From Jezberella montanilacus (GTDB taxonomy: Bacteria > Pseudomonadota > Gammaproteobacteria > Burkholderiales > Burkholderiaceae_B), in assembly GCF_003003055.1 (NCBI RefSeq), contig NZ_PVTV01000001.1, positions 34,813 through 98,812 of the forward strand: 64,000 nucleotides of DNA, written 5' to 3'. This document shows positions 1 through 9,467 of this stretch, in pieces (position 1 is the first letter of the stretch; the number at the start of each line of letters is the position of its first letter). The translations under genes were made by a program, and so were the position numbers. The notes beneath the pieces were generated by a model. The model was not told the DNA's origin, made no database searches, and worked only from the letters and a program-made list of their open reading frames with translations.

Positions 1-444
1 ATTAGCGCTGAACAGATTGAGGATGTGTTGGGGCAAGCTGTCTTGGAACCAGACGCGGAAGCCCCAAGAGTTTCTGGCGCTCTGAAGTCGCATTACGCAC
101 CAAACACACCGCTGGCGCTAGCATCCATGGCTGAATTAACCTTACTGGCTCAACAGTTAAGCCCTCACGACTTTAGCCAAAGGATAGCGTTGGTAGCGCA
201 TTCGAAGCCCGTGAACTCGATGACTGAGAATCCACAGGTTGATTGGATTGCTGCCTCAACAGACCCTGTCATCTATGCTCATGACCTTTACATGCAGTTA
301 CGCGCTCTTGATAAAGGAGGTTATGCACGGATCGTGTTTGAACAGGTCCCAGACACTCCCAAGTGGCTTGCCGTGAGAGATAGGCTGAGTCGTGCGGCAG
401 CAGATAAAAACATAATAGAAGACAGTGAGGATAGCCAAGAGTGA
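1..444 (+). CDS. Sua5-type threonylcarbamoyl-AMP synthase, C-terminal part
   Basis: The open frame runs in from the left edge, so the gene starts outside the window. The visible 147 residues look like the C-terminal Sua5 domain of L-threonylcarbamoyladenylate synthase, which makes the activated intermediate for the t6A37 modification of ANN-decoding tRNAs. The best cue is the segment SGALKSHYAPNTPL near residue 30, the linker that joins the YrdC catalytic domain to the Sua5 domain in this family. The catalytic YrdC domain is not in view. The TGA stop overlaps the GTG start of the alkB gene by four bases, so the two are probably co-transcribed. The family call rests on one conserved linker, so it is good but not certain. 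Confidence 0.75.
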   Translation: MSAEQIEDVLGQAVLEPDAEAPRVSGALKSHYAPNTPLALASMAELTLLAQQLSPHDFSQRIALVAHSKPVNSMTENPQVDWIAASTDPVIYAHDLYMQLRALDKGGYARIVFEQVPDTPKWLAVRDRLSRAAADKNIIEDSEDSQE

Positions 445-1091
445 GCGACCTGTTTTCTGACGTGACTGAGAAACCTGTCTGGTCAGAACACTTAGGACCA
501 GGTAGTGTTTTGCTGCATGCGTTCGCCTTGCAAGCTGTGGACGCTGTTTATTCAGACGTGCAACAAGTCATTCAACAATCGAAACTCAGGCAAATGGTGA
601 CGGCGGGCGGTTACCAAATGTCTGTTTCTACAACAAACTGTGGTGAGTTGGGTTGGGTGTCTGATCTCAAGGGCTATCGCTATGAGCGACTTGATCCGCT
701 TACGGGATTACCTTGGCAGCCGATGCCTGAATCTCTTGAGCGCTTAGCTAAACAAGCAGCTGAAGCGGCAGGTTATCCAGGCTTCGAACCTGATGCGTGC
801 CTGATTAATCGGTACGACGTGGGGTGCAAAATGTCTTTGCATCAGGATAGAAATGAAAAAGACTATCGCTGGCCTGTCGTCTCATTATCGCTGGGATTAC
901 CTGCAATTTTCATGTTCGGTGGTGATGAACGCAGCGACAAGTACAGCAATATCCTGCTCGAGCATGGCGACATAATGGTGTGGGGTGGGCCAGATCGGAT
1001 GCGGTTTCACGGGGTGAAGCAGGTAAAACCAGGCGAGCACCCTGTGTGCGGACAAACACGCATTAATCTTACCTGGCGTAAAGCTGGCTGA
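441..1091 (+). CDS. alkB: AlkB-type DNA oxidative demethylase
   Basis: A 216-residue Fe(II)/2-oxoglutarate dioxygenase of the AlkB family, which repairs N1-methyladenine and N3-methylcytosine by oxidative demethylation. The iron triad is visible as H134-x-D136 (SLHQDRNE) and H190 (MRFHGV). The 2-oxoglutarate-binding arginines R207 and R213 lie in TRINLTWR near the C terminus. The N-D-Y/R substrate loop (INRYDVG) and overall length match E. coli AlkB closely. The GTG start overlaps the stop of the preceding Sua5 gene (GTGA), implying translational coupling. No separate promoter or Ada-type site was seen in front of it, so damage induction cannot be read from this sequence. Confidence 0.93.
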   Translation: MSDLFSDVTEKPVWSEHLGPGSVLLHAFALQAVDAVYSDVQQVIQQSKLRQMVTAGGYQMSVSTTNCGELGWVSDLKGYRYERLDPLTGLPWQPMPESLERLAKQAAEAAGYPGFEPDACLINRYDVGCKMSLHQDRNEKDYRWPVVSLSLGLPAIFMFGGDERSDKYSNILLEHGDIMVWGGPDRMRFHGVKQVKPGEHPVCGQTRINLTWRKAG

Positions 1092-1107
1092 TTTAATCGG
1101 CGTATAT

Positions 1108-2301
1108 TTAGAAGAACGCCTGTATCCCAGTCTGCGCACGTCCTAGAATCAGGGCGTGAATATCATGGGTCCCTTCATAGGTGTTGACGACTTCCAGATT
1201 CACCAAGTGGCGAGCGACACCGTATTCATCTGATATACCGTTACCACCCAGCATGTCACGAGCCATACGAGCGATATCGAGAGACTTGCCGCATGAGTTA
1301 CGTTTCATGATCGAGGTGATCTCGACCGCGGCTGTCCCCTCGTCTTTCATGCGACCCAGACGCAAGCAACCTTGCAGTGCCAGCGTGATTTCAGTTTGCA
1401 TATCAGCCAGTTTTTTCTGGATCAGCTGGTTGGCAGCCAAGGGGCGACCAAATTGTTTACGATCCAGCGTGTACTGACGGGCTGTGTGCCAGCAAGCTTC
1501 AGCCGCACCTAAGGCACCCCAGGCAATACCGAAGCGAGCCGAATTCAAACAAGTGAAAGGGCCTTTCAGACCGCTTACACCTGGCAACATTTGGTCGTCA
1601 CTGATTTCAACGTTATCCATGACGATTTCGCCCGTGATTGAGGCGCGCAAACCCACTTTGCCTTTAATCGTGGGGGCGCTCAAGCCTTTCATGCCTTTCT
1701 CAAGGATGAAGCCACGGATACGACCATCGTAGTCACCGCCGACACATTTGCCCCAAATGATAAAAACGTCAGCAATCGGTGAATTGGAAATCCATATTTT
1801 GTTACCAGTCAATGAATAGCCATCAGCCGTTTTCACGGCGCGGGTCTCCATGCCTGCGGGATCTGAACCGTGGTTTGGCTCAGTCAAGCCAAAGCAACCA
1901 ATCCACTCGCCGGTCGCCAGCTTAGGCAGATATTTTTGCTTCTGCGCTTCTGTGCCGAACTCATTGATGGGCACCATAACAAGCGATGACTGCACACTCA
2001 TCATTGATCGATAACCTGAATCAACCCGCTCAACTTCACGGGCGATCAAACCATAGCAAACGTAATTCAGGCCAGACCCGCCGTATTCAGTGGGGATGGT
2101 GGCGCCAAGCAATCCGAGTTCACCCATCTCTGGGAAGATCTCAACGTGAGTAATTTCGTTACGGAACCCTTCTTTCACACGCGGCGCCAGTTTGTCTTGA
2201 CAGTAGGCACGAGCGGCGTCGCGCACCATGCGTTCGTCGTCAGTGAGCTGGCTTTCCAGCAATAACGGGTCTTCCCAGTTGAAAGTCGCTTCAGCGGCCA
2301 T
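1108..2301 (-). CDS. gcdH: Glutaryl-CoA dehydrogenase
   Basis: A 397-residue acyl-CoA dehydrogenase that matches glutaryl-CoA dehydrogenase, which oxidatively decarboxylates glutaryl-CoA to crotonyl-CoA in lysine, tryptophan and glutarate breakdown. Cues are the N-terminal [17 protein letters not shown], the FAD segment [13 protein letters not shown], and the catalytic glutamate in [17 protein letters not shown] near the C terminus. The ATG at 2301 is chosen because a GGAG ribosome site sits six bases upstream; a TTG 12 bases further upstream would overlap that site. The gene lies downstream of a ThDP enzyme and a class III CoA-transferase on the same strand. The substrate assignment is strong on family resemblance. 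Confidence 0.93.
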   Translation of the reverse strand: MAAEATFNWEDPLLLESQLTDDERMVRDAARAYCQDKLAPRVKEGFRNEITHVEIFPEMGELGLLGATIPTEYGGSGLNYVCYGLIAREVERVDSGYRSMMSVQSSLVMVPINEFGTEAQKQKYLPKLATGEWIGCFGLTEPNHGSDPAGMETRAVKTADGYSLTGNKIWISNSPIADVFIIWGKCVGGDYDGRIRGFILEKGMKGLSAPTIKGKVGLRASITGEIVMDNVEISDDQMLPGVSGLKGPFTCLNSARFGIAWGALGAAEACWHTARQYTLDRKQFGRPLAANQLIQKKLADMQTEITLALQGCLRLGRMKDEGTAAVEITSIMKRNSCGKSLDIARMARDMLGGNGISDEYGVARHLVNLEVVNTYEGTHDIHALILGRAQTGIQAFF

Positions 2302-2378
2302 GTAATGCTCCAAATAAAAAATCTTTGACGGATGTTAACGAAAAATAGCGAGAATTTCCTGCTTGAGCAGTAGGGTTT

Positions 2379-4070
2379 TTAAGGTTTTTGAGCCGCTGCG
2401 CGCAACTTCGAAATCGTGGTGGTTGGTGTGATGGTCTCAGGATCAATCAGGCAATGAATAATCGCTGGTTTGCCACTCGCCAACGCACGCTCAAAAGCCG
2501 GTCCGAATTCTTCAGTTTTCTCGACTCGCTCACCGTGCCCACCAAAAGCAAACGCATAGGCTTTGAAATCTGGATTCTGTAAGTGTGTGGCAGATACGCG
2601 ACCAGGATAGTGTTTCTCTTGATGCATGCGGATCGTGCCATACATGCCGTTATCGATGATCAGGACGATGATGGGCAACTTGTATTGCACCGCAGTTGCA
2701 AACTCTTGTCCATGCATCATGAAGCAGCCATCGCCTGCAAAGCAGACAACCATTTTGTCTGGAGAGAATCTTTTCGCTCCGACAGCGGCAGGCAGGCCGT
2801 AACCCATCGAGCCCGAAGTCGGGGCGAGCTGCGTGCCAAAATGGGTGAAGCGATGAAAACGGTGCAGCCAGGTGGCGAAATTACCGGCACCATTTGCCAT
2901 GATGGCGTCCGCCGGCAAATTCGCTTCAAGGTATTGCATGACGCCGCCCATTTGCAGGGTGCCCGGTGTCTGGATTGGGGCAGGATCGCTCCAGGCCAGA
3001 TAGCTTTGACGCATCGCCCCGTTGCTTGAGGCCCATGGTTTAGCGACAGGCGTCGTTAAGCTGGCTAGTTCGGCCGCAAACGCGCTGGGCGAGGCATTGA
3101 TAGCGAGGGCTGCGCGATAGACTCGACCCAGCTCGCCGCTATCAGGATGCACATGCACAAGGGTTTGTTTCGGGACGGGTATATCGAAGAGCGTGTAGGA
3201 CTGGCTTGGCATCTCTGACATGCGCCCACCCACCAGCAACACTAAATCCGCCTCGGCGACTCGCTTGAGCAATGCCGGATTGATACCAATGCCTACATCG
3301 CCAATGAACAGCCGATGATCAGCCGGGAAAAGCATTTGCCTTCTGAAAGACACAGCCACAGGCAATTCAAAGGCTTCTGCAAAGACCGTAAAGTCTTTTA
3401 CCGCCTCAGCCGTCCAACGCGTGCCACCGACAATCGCCATGGGCGATTTGGCAGCGGCCAAGCGCTCAGCGAGTTCGGCTAGCTGTGCCTTCGATGGAGC
3501 TGATTCAATTGCGTGATAACGCGGTGCGTCGGCAACCGTGGCGTGTTCGACCAGCATGTCCTCTGGCAGCGCAATGACGACCGGGCCTGGACGACCTGAT
3601 GTCGCCACATGAAATGCGCGCGAAAGAATTTCCGGGATTCGCTCTGCATCATCAATCTCGGTTGCCCACTTGGCGGCTTGACCAAAAATTGCGCGATAGT
3701 CCATCTCTTGAAACGCTTCACGCTCGCGCATACCACGTTCGATCTGACCGACAAACACGATCATGGGGGTGGAGTCTTGCTTGGCGATATGGATACCAGC
3801 AAGCGCGTTCGAGGCACCGGGGCCTCGCGTGACCATGCAGATACCGGGTTCGCCAGTCAGTTTGCCAAAGGCATCAGCCATCATGGCTGCGCCGCCCTCT
3901 TGACGACAAACTGTCACTTCAATGTTCACGTCTACCAGAGCATCCAGCACAGCGAGATAGCTCTCGCCGGGAACGCAGAACACGTGCTTGACGCCGTGGG
4001 CAACGAGCTGGCCCACCAGGATTTCGCCACCGGTGCGTGGCCCAGAGGCCGAAGGAGCTTGATTTGTCAT
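2379..4070 (-). CDS. ThDP-dependent enzyme, acetolactate-synthase-like
   Basis: A 563-residue thiamine-diphosphate enzyme with the three-domain layout of the acetolactate synthase/benzoylformate decarboxylase superfamily. The activating glutamate is E58 in VCRQEGGAA. The ThDP/Mg site is the GDG...N motif (CFAGDGCFMMHG followed by IIDNGMYG) around residues 450-480. It is probably not the biosynthetic IlvB: no small regulatory subunit gene lies beside it and it sits between glutaryl-CoA dehydrogenase and a CoA-transferase gene. A catabolic 2-oxoacid decarboxylase or carboligase role is likely, but the substrate cannot be read from the sequence. Oxalyl-CoA decarboxylase was considered because CoA-transferases accompany it, but the pairing here is not specific. 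Confidence 0.8.
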   Translation of the reverse strand: MTNQAPSASGPRTGGEILVGQLVAHGVKHVFCVPGESYLAVLDALVDVNIEVTVCRQEGGAAMMADAFGKLTGEPGICMVTRGPGASNALAGIHIAKQDSTPMIVFVGQIERGMREREAFQEMDYRAIFGQAAKWATEIDDAERIPEILSRAFHVATSGRPGPVVIALPEDMLVEHATVADAPRYHAIESAPSKAQLAELAERLAAAKSPMAIVGGTRWTAEAVKDFTVFAEAFELPVAVSFRRQMLFPADHRLFIGDVGIGINPALLKRVAEADLVLLVGGRMSEMPSQSYTLFDIPVPKQTLVHVHPDSGELGRVYRAALAINASPSAFAAELASLTTPVAKPWASSNGAMRQSYLAWSDPAPIQTPGTLQMGGVMQYLEANLPADAIMANGAGNFATWLHRFHRFTHFGTQLAPTSGSMGYGLPAAVGAKRFSPDKMVVCFAGDGCFMMHGQEFATAVQYKLPIIVLIIDNGMYGTIRMHQEKHYPGRVSATHLQNPDFKAYAFAFGGHGERVEKTEEFGPAFERALASGKPAIIHCLIDPETITPTTTISKLRAAAQKP

Positions 4071-4122
4071 AAGAGTTTTATTGGTTTCTGGTCAAGATCT
4101 CAATCATATCCTGCCTGCGGGC

Positions 4123-5238
4123 TTAAGTTTGCTTGAACCCAGGCGGCAATTTGCGCAAACTAGCAGGCGTGCGGGACAGTTTGATGGGTGAACCCAAGCC
4201 GCGATAGGCGCCTTCGTTGATCACCATGTTGCGATGATGCGTGTGTGGGTGTTCAAGGATTTCTTTGACATTCATCACTGGTGCGGCGGGAACGCCCGCT
4301 CTGAGTAGCGTTTGAGCAATCTCTGCTGCCTCATGTGTAGAAAGCTTGTCCTCGAGAATCGTGTGCAAAGCGGGGCGATTCTTGAGCCGGTCCTGATTGG
4401 TCGTGAAGCGTACGTCGTTGGCTAATTCCTCTGCGTTGATCACTTTGAGCAGGATTTGAAACTGTCTGTCATTGCCAACTGCAAGAAATAACTGTCCGGA
4501 CCGCGTGTTGACTGTCTCGTAGGGCGAGATGTTCGGGTGCGCGTTACCGCTGCGTCCGGGAATAGTGCCGTTGCCGAAGAAATTGGCTGCGTGAGGGTGC
4601 AAGAGCGAAATCGCGGAGTCGAACAGCGTGATGTCGAGAAACTGCCCCAGACCACTGCGATGACGTTCATTCATCGCCATCAGGATGGCAAGGGCGGCAT
4701 TCATACCCGTGACCATATCGACGACGGGCAAGCCTACTCGAGTGGGTTCACCGTCCTTCTCACCGTTGACGCTCATGAGACCACACAGGGCTTGGGCGCA
4801 GGCGTCATAACCCGGCAACCCACCCAACGGGCCGTCGCCACCAAAGCCGCTAATGCGACAGTGGATCAAACCGGGAAACTGTTCTTTCAAAACGTCGTAA
4901 CCCATGCCCCATTTTTCGAGAGTGCCTGGTTTGAAGTTTTCTATCATGATGTCCGCATCTGAGAGCAGCGATCGAACAAAATCCTGCCCTTCTTGTTGCG
5001 ATAAATCGATAGTCAATCCCGTTTTGTTGCGATTGACACCAATAAAGTATGAGGCGATGCCGTCTTCGAACGGCGGCCCCCAGTGGCGTGTTTCGTCACC
5101 CTGAGGGGGCTCGAGCTTGATCACATCTGCTCCGTGATCGCCAAGAATTTGCGTGCAAAAGGGGCCACCGAGCACTCGGCTCAGATCGACAACACGGCAA
5201 CCAGCCAGCGCGCCTTGAGTTTGATTGTTTTGCCACAT
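4123..5238 (-). CDS. Class III CoA-transferase (CaiB/BaiF family)
   Basis: A 371-residue family III acyl-CoA transferase, which swaps CoA between carboxylic acids through an enzyme-bound aspartyl intermediate. The N-terminal VVDLSRVLGGPFCTQILGD and the ADVIKLEPPQGDETR segments are typical, and the catalytic aspartate is D145 in LPGYDACAQA. The ATG at 5238, four bases after the upstream stop codon, is preferred because the conserved region begins right after it; an ATG at 5298 would overlap the previous gene by 56 bases. Proximity to glutaryl-CoA dehydrogenase suggests glutarate:CoA transfer, as in the succinyl-CoA:glutarate enzyme. That substrate is inference. Confidence 0.88.
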   Translation of the reverse strand: MWQNNQTQGALAGCRVVDLSRVLGGPFCTQILGDHGADVIKLEPPQGDETRHWGPPFEDGIASYFIGVNRNKTGLTIDLSQQEGQDFVRSLLSDADIMIENFKPGTLEKWGMGYDVLKEQFPGLIHCRISGFGGDGPLGGLPGYDACAQALCGLMSVNGEKDGEPTRVGLPVVDMVTGMNAALAILMAMNERHRSGLGQFLDITLFDSAISLLHPHAANFFGNGTIPGRSGNAHPNISPYETVNTRSGQLFLAVGNDRQFQILLKVINAEELANDVRFTTNQDRLKNRPALHTILEDKLSTHEAAEIAQTLLRAGVPAAPVMNVKEILEHPHTHHRNMVINEGAYRGLGSPIKLSRTPASLRKLPPGFKQT

Positions 5239-5242
5239 ATTT

Positions 5243-6952
5243 TTAAATCGGCCCCGCCAGCCATTCCACCAGTCCTGGATCCGCAGGGGCGCTGTCATTG
5301 ACAGGATCCCTGGCGCACAATTTGTGTCTAAGTACCAAGTCTGCCAATCTGGACCGCATCGGCATCTTGGCCTGTTTGGCTTCCCAACGCATACCCGCCA
5401 TGGTTACCACGTGATAAAGCGTCGTTGCCATTTGCCGCGCGTTTTCGGTCGCGTGGTTGTCAGCTGTAGACTGAGCAAACGCAAAAGCAGCTTCAATACG
5501 CTCATCTTGCAAAGCCTTTAACTCATCCGCGACAGGCAGGCCACTGGTAAGCAGTTTCGTGACATGCGCTCGCAAGGCCGGGAGTGAGTCTTCTTTTTGA
5601 ATCGCTCTCATTACATCAAGCGCTACGATGTTGCTGGTGCCTTCCCAGATAGACCCCAGATGGGCATCGCGCAAAATGCGCGGATCCGCCCACTCTTCGA
5701 TATAGCCGCAGCCACCACGCACTTCCATTGCGTCGCCTGCTACTTTGCGTGCATCGCGACAAGCGCGAAACTTAATCAGGGGCGTCATGATGCGCATCAG
5801 TGGTCGATTCGCGATATTCGTATCCGAAGCGGCCAAGGCTTGTGCAGTTTGATAGACCATGGTGCGAGCTTGTTCAGTCGTGACCGCGATCTTGGTCAGT
5901 TGCTTTTGCATCAAAGGCATATCGATCAAACGGCTGCCGAAAGCTTGCCGTTTCTTGGCAATATAAAGCGCTTCAGTCAACGATCGTCGCATCAAACCAG
6001 CTGCCCGAACCCCATTGGACAGGCGTGAGTTATTGATCATATCGGCCATTTGCTTGAAGCCTTGACCACGTTCACCGACCAGCCATGCGACCGCTCCCTC
6101 GAGACGGATTTCTCCGCTGGCCATCGATCGAGTGCCTAACTTGTCTTTTAAGCGCAGGATTCGATAGTGGTTATGACTACCATCACTTAAGTCTCGGGGT
6201 AAGAGAAAGAGCGATACGCCTTTCAATCCGGGAACAGCTTCTGATCTCGCCAAAACCATGGCGAAGCCTGCGTCGGCGTTTGAACAAAACCACTTGTCGC
6301 CGTGTAGGCGCCATGATCCATCTTCAGCCTGCTCCGCAATCGTGGTCGTTGCACTGACATCGGAACCCGCCGCTTGTTCGGTCATGAACATAGCGCCCTG
6401 CTGTAAGACATCAAAATCCTGCGTCGTGACTAGCGGAAGAACCTGCTCAACTAACTTGGATTCCCCAAATTTACGCAAAGTTCTTGCTAGCGAGTCAGTC
6501 ATGCTGACGGGACAACAAAGGCCAAACTCGGCTTGAACGAACAAATAAGTGAGGGCGTACTTCGCAGCAGGAGGCATGGGCTTCGCCCAACCCAACACGC
6601 CGCCTCTGTGCGACATCGCTGCGAGGCCAAACTCGCTATAGGCGTAGCGCTCAAGCTCAACATAGGCGGGATGCTTGTTAACGACTGAAGCGTCAACGCC
6701 AGTACGAGTTCGCACGGCCAGGCTCGGCGGGTTTTTATCGGCGACGCCGGCCAAATCATCGAGGATGGATCCGGCGAGTTCGCCCAGATGCTTGAGGTGC
6801 GGCACCAAGTGGGCGTGAAGGTCTTTAGGCAAATAACAGGCAATCACACCACGCGCAGCATCCGCCTCAAACAAGTTGATGCCATGGGAGTCCGGGACCG
6901 GGTGCTCTGCCACCGGTTCGGTTAGTTGTTCTGCGGGTTGCCGAATACTCAT
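5243..6952 (-). CDS. AidB-like acyl-CoA dehydrogenase
   Basis: A 569-residue flavoprotein with the acyl-CoA dehydrogenase fold and the marks of the AidB subgroup. These include an extra N-terminal region of about 170 residues, GAMFMTEQAAGSDV, WFCSNADAGFAMVLAR, LKDKLGTRSMASGEI, and EVRGGCGYIEEW followed by GSIWEGTSNIVALDV. E. coli AidB is a DNA-binding flavoprotein of the adaptive response to alkylation, but most bacterial relatives have no proven role. The start overlaps the purU stop by four bases (ATGA), and the CoA-transferase gene follows closely, so it sits inside the same operon. An ordinary acyl-CoA dehydrogenase role with the neighbouring CoA-transferase is the main alternative. Confidence 0.85.
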   Translation of the reverse strand: MSIRQPAEQLTEPVAEHPVPDSHGINLFEADAARGVIACYLPKDLHAHLVPHLKHLGELAGSILDDLAGVADKNPPSLAVRTRTGVDASVVNKHPAYVELERYAYSEFGLAAMSHRGGVLGWAKPMPPAAKYALTYLFVQAEFGLCCPVSMTDSLARTLRKFGESKLVEQVLPLVTTQDFDVLQQGAMFMTEQAAGSDVSATTTIAEQAEDGSWRLHGDKWFCSNADAGFAMVLARSEAVPGLKGVSLFLLPRDLSDGSHNHYRILRLKDKLGTRSMASGEIRLEGAVAWLVGERGQGFKQMADMINNSRLSNGVRAAGLMRRSLTEALYIAKKRQAFGSRLIDMPLMQKQLTKIAVTTEQARTMVYQTAQALAASDTNIANRPLMRIMTPLIKFRACRDARKVAGDAMEVRGGCGYIEEWADPRILRDAHLGSIWEGTSNIVALDVMRAIQKEDSLPALRAHVTKLLTSGLPVADELKALQDERIEAAFAFAQSTADNHATENARQMATTLYHVVTMAGMRWEAKQAKMPMRSRLADLVLRHKLCARDPVNDSAPADPGLVEWLAGPI

Positions 6953-7803
6953 CTGAAGACAACTGTTTTGTGGTTGTTCAAAAGGATGCGATGCTCGACA
7001 TGACTCTGTACTGCCCGGGACAGGACGCGAGATTCGATATCACTGCCCACTTGAGTCAAATCTTGTGCACTCATCGCGTGATCGACGCGCTGAACGTCCT
7101 GTTCGATGATAGGGCCTTCATCCAGATCGTGTGTGACGTAATGGGCGGTCGCACCAATAATTTTTACCCCTCTCGCGTGCGCTTGATAGTAAGGGCGCGC
7201 ACCCTTGAAGCTAGGTAAAAAGCTATGGTGGATATTGATGGCCCTACCTTCGAGCGCAGCACACAATTCGGGCGAAAGAATCTGCATATAACGTGCCAGG
7301 ACGACAAGATCAATACTCTCACGTGTAGCGATGGCCAGAATCTCGCCTTCTTGCTCTGCTTTGCTGGCTGGTGTGACCGGCAGGTAATGAAAGGGGATGC
7401 TATACGATTGCGCCATGGGTTCGAAATCCCGATGATTCGAGACGATGCCCGCAATCTCGACATTGAGTTGCCCGGAGTGGACGCGAAACAGTAAATCATT
7501 GAGGCAATGACCTTGCTTACTGACCAGGATCAATAGCCGAGCCTTTTGTTTCGCATCATGAATTTGCCAGTGCATATCGTACTGAGGGGCCAGAATCAGA
7601 AAATCGGTTTTGACTAATTCGACGGATGAGCCTTCAGGTAATTCGAAATGCACGCGCAAAAAGAACTTGTTAGTCTCGGCATCGCCAAACTGCTGAGCAT
7701 CGATGATGTTGCCCTGGTGTTTGAGTAGCAAGCCGCTGACGTTGTAGACAATGCCCGTTCTATCGGGGCATGACAGGGTCAGGATGAAGTCGTTGCGATA
7801 CAT
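6949..7803 (-). CDS. purU: Formyltetrahydrofolate deformylase
   Basis: A 284-residue protein that hydrolyses 10-formyl-tetrahydrofolate to formate and tetrahydrofolate, balancing the one-carbon pool. An N-terminal ACT domain (residues 8-85, [14 protein letters not shown]) is followed by a formyltransferase-type catalytic domain. The catalytic trio N190, H192 and D228 is visible in [14 protein letters not shown] and [13 protein letters not shown]. Length equals E. coli PurU. The ATG overlaps the end of the upstream FAD oxidoreductase gene by 25 bases, and its stop overlaps the next gene by four, indicating coupled translation. Confidence 0.95.
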   Translation of the reverse strand: MYRNDFILTLSCPDRTGIVYNVSGLLLKHQGNIIDAQQFGDAETNKFFLRVHFELPEGSSVELVKTDFLILAPQYDMHWQIHDAKQKARLLILVSKQGHCLNDLLFRVHSGQLNVEIAGIVSNHRDFEPMAQSYSIPFHYLPVTPASKAEQEGEILAIATRESIDLVVLARYMQILSPELCAALEGRAINIHHSFLPSFKGARPYYQAHARGVKIIGATAHYVTHDLDEGPIIEQDVQRVDHAMSAQDLTQVGSDIESRVLSRAVQSHVEHRILLNNHKTVVFR

Positions 7804-8897
7804 GTCAGGGTCTCTTCTGCTATGGCCAGGCTGGATGTCAGCCCAGGCGATTCAATGCCAAATAAATTGACTAATCCACGGATACGATGTGTAGCCGGAC
7901 CGGCAATCATAAAGTCTGCGGCTGGGTCGTTAGGCCCAGCAATTTTGGGTCTGATGCCGCAGTAGGTCGGCGTAAGCGTGCCATCTTTCATGTCGGGCCA
8001 GTAAGCCCTGACAGCATCATAAAAATCATTGCAGCGTGCGGGATCGACAGAGTAGTCCTCTTTATCGACCCATTCAACGTCTGGACCGAATTTCACTTGA
8101 CCGCCCATATCTAATGACAGATGCACGCCAAGCCCTGCGTGGCCTGGTGTGGGATAAATCAACCGTGAGAAAGGGGTTCGGCCTTGAAGCGAGAAATAAT
8201 TGCCTTTACAGAAATATTCGGTCGGGATGGTTTCGGGAGGGATACCCGCGATCTGTCGCGCTAACGATGGCGCATGCAAACCGGCTGAGTTGATCAGAAC
8301 GTTGCAGGTCAGTTCCATGGGCTCTTGTCCGCCAAATTGAAGCGTAAACCCGCCCTCAGGTCTGACAGATCCGCCAAGCAAAGGGGTATTGAAAACACAT
8401 TGAGCGCTCGCATTTTCTGCGTCGCCTTGATAGGCGAGCATTAAGGCATGGCTATCAATAATGCCTGTAGATGGCGATAACAGCGCAGCATGGCACCGTA
8501 TCGCCGGTTCAAGCGCTTGAGCCTGTCCTGCGGTTAATAATTCCAAATCGTCAACGCCATTGACGCGGGCTTTATTCTGAATACCCGCGAGCAGAGGGAT
8601 TTCTTCTTCACTGGTGGCAACAATCAACTTGCCCAGCCTTTTATAAGGCACGCTTTTTTCGTCGCAGTAAGCATAGAGCAACTGTTTGCCGCGCACACAA
8701 AGTTTGGCTTTCAGGCTGTTGGCGGGATAGTAGATGCCAGCGTGTATGACTTCAGAATTTCTTGAGCTGGTGCCCGTGCCGATGCCATCCGCCGCCTCAA
8801 TCAGCATAACTTCACGGCCAGACAGGGCTAACTCTCGTGCGATGGCCAATCCCACCACGCCTGCGCCGATAACAATGCAATCGATATCTACACTCAT
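7779..8897 (-). CDS. FAD-dependent oxidoreductase, L-2-hydroxyglutarate-oxidase-like
   Basis: A 372-residue DAO-family flavoprotein. The Rossmann motif [18 protein letters not shown] lies at residues 7-24, and [21 protein letters not shown] near residue 45 is the flavin-site signature shared with LhgO and human L2HGDH. The C-terminal [10 protein letters not shown] segment also fits. These enzymes oxidise L-2-hydroxyglutarate to 2-oxoglutarate and pass electrons to the quinone pool. With a glutaryl-CoA dehydrogenase and a CoA-transferase downstream, a place in glutarate or lysine catabolism is attractive. Related family members act on other 2-hydroxyacids, so substrate is not proven. Confidence 0.78.
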   Translation of the reverse strand: MSVDIDCIVIGAGVVGLAIARELALSGREVMLIEAADGIGTGTSSRNSEVIHAGIYYPANSLKAKLCVRGKQLLYAYCDEKSVPYKRLGKLIVATSEEEIPLLAGIQNKARVNGVDDLELLTAGQAQALEPAIRCHAALLSPSTGIIDSHALMLAYQGDAENASAQCVFNTPLLGGSVRPEGGFTLQFGGQEPMELTCNVLINSAGLHAPSLARQIAGIPPETIPTEYFCKGNYFSLQGRTPFSRLIYPTPGHAGLGVHLSLDMGGQVKFGPDVEWVDKEDYSVDPARCNDFYDAVRAYWPDMKDGTLTPTYCGIRPKIAGPNDPAADFMIAGPATHRIRGLVNLFGIESPGLTSSLAIAEETLTCIATTSS

Positions 8898-8913
8898 GAT
8901 GAATCCGTACTAA

Positions 8914-9462
8914 CTAGGATTGAGGCTGAGAGCCATCTGGAATCGTTGGCGTCAGATCAAAGCCACCTGCGTGGTAGATCAGTGGCATGGCGTTGCTGTG
9001 CGAACAGTGTTCTACCTGACCAATAAAAATAATGTGATCGCCTTCATCGTACTGGCTGCGATTGAAGCACTCGAACCAAGCTGCTGGCTCGCCAGCGAGC
9101 ATGGGTGTCCCGCCTGGTGCTTCGGTCAGCTCGACGCCGGCGAAGCGCTCGACAGCTGTGCCGCGCGCAAAGCGATTGGCAAGAGGCATTTGGTGAGCAG
9201 CCATGACTTGCACCACATAACGCTCGCTTTTGGTCATGGTTGCGAGTGAGGAAGACGATCGGGATAAGCTCCAGACGATCAAGGGCGGGTCGAGTGAAAC
9301 CGAATTAAAAGAACTTGCGGTCAAGCCCACGGCTGGCGCGGGTGGGTTGGTTACAGCAGTTGCCTCGTTCGTAGCGGTGGTGATCACCGTCACGCCTGTG
9401 GCAAAACGCCCAAGCGCTGAGCGAAAAAAAGCAGAATCAAAACTTGGATTGGTGGCAGTCAT
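8914..9462 (-). CDS. Flavin reductase-like FMN-binding protein
   Basis: A 182-residue protein of the flavin reductase-like, FMN-binding split-barrel family, which supplies reduced flavin to monooxygenases or reduces flavin directly. The family signature is seen in FRSALGRFATGVTVITT (residues 12-28), VGLTASSFNSVSLDPPLIVWSL and the C-terminal ...PLIYHAGGFD. The ATG at 9462 lies five bases after the pdxH stop and matches the usual family start; a longer frame upstream would overlap pdxH. No partner monooxygenase gene lies beside it, so its electron acceptor is unknown. Confidence 0.85.
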   Translation of the reverse strand: MTATNPSFDSAFFRSALGRFATGVTVITTATNEATAVTNPPAPAVGLTASSFNSVSLDPPLIVWSLSRSSSSLATMTKSERYVVQVMAAHQMPLANRFARGTAVERFAGVELTEAPGGTPMLAGEPAAWFECFNRSQYDEGDHIIFIGQVEHCSHSNAMPLIYHAGGFDLTPTIPDGSQPQS

Positions 9463-9467
9463 TATCT

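Noticed and set aside
2583..3029. Plus-strand open frames opposite the ThDP enzyme gene (also 3609-4136)
   Set aside because: They are long antisense frames caused by codon bias of the real minus-strand gene, with no recognisable domains.
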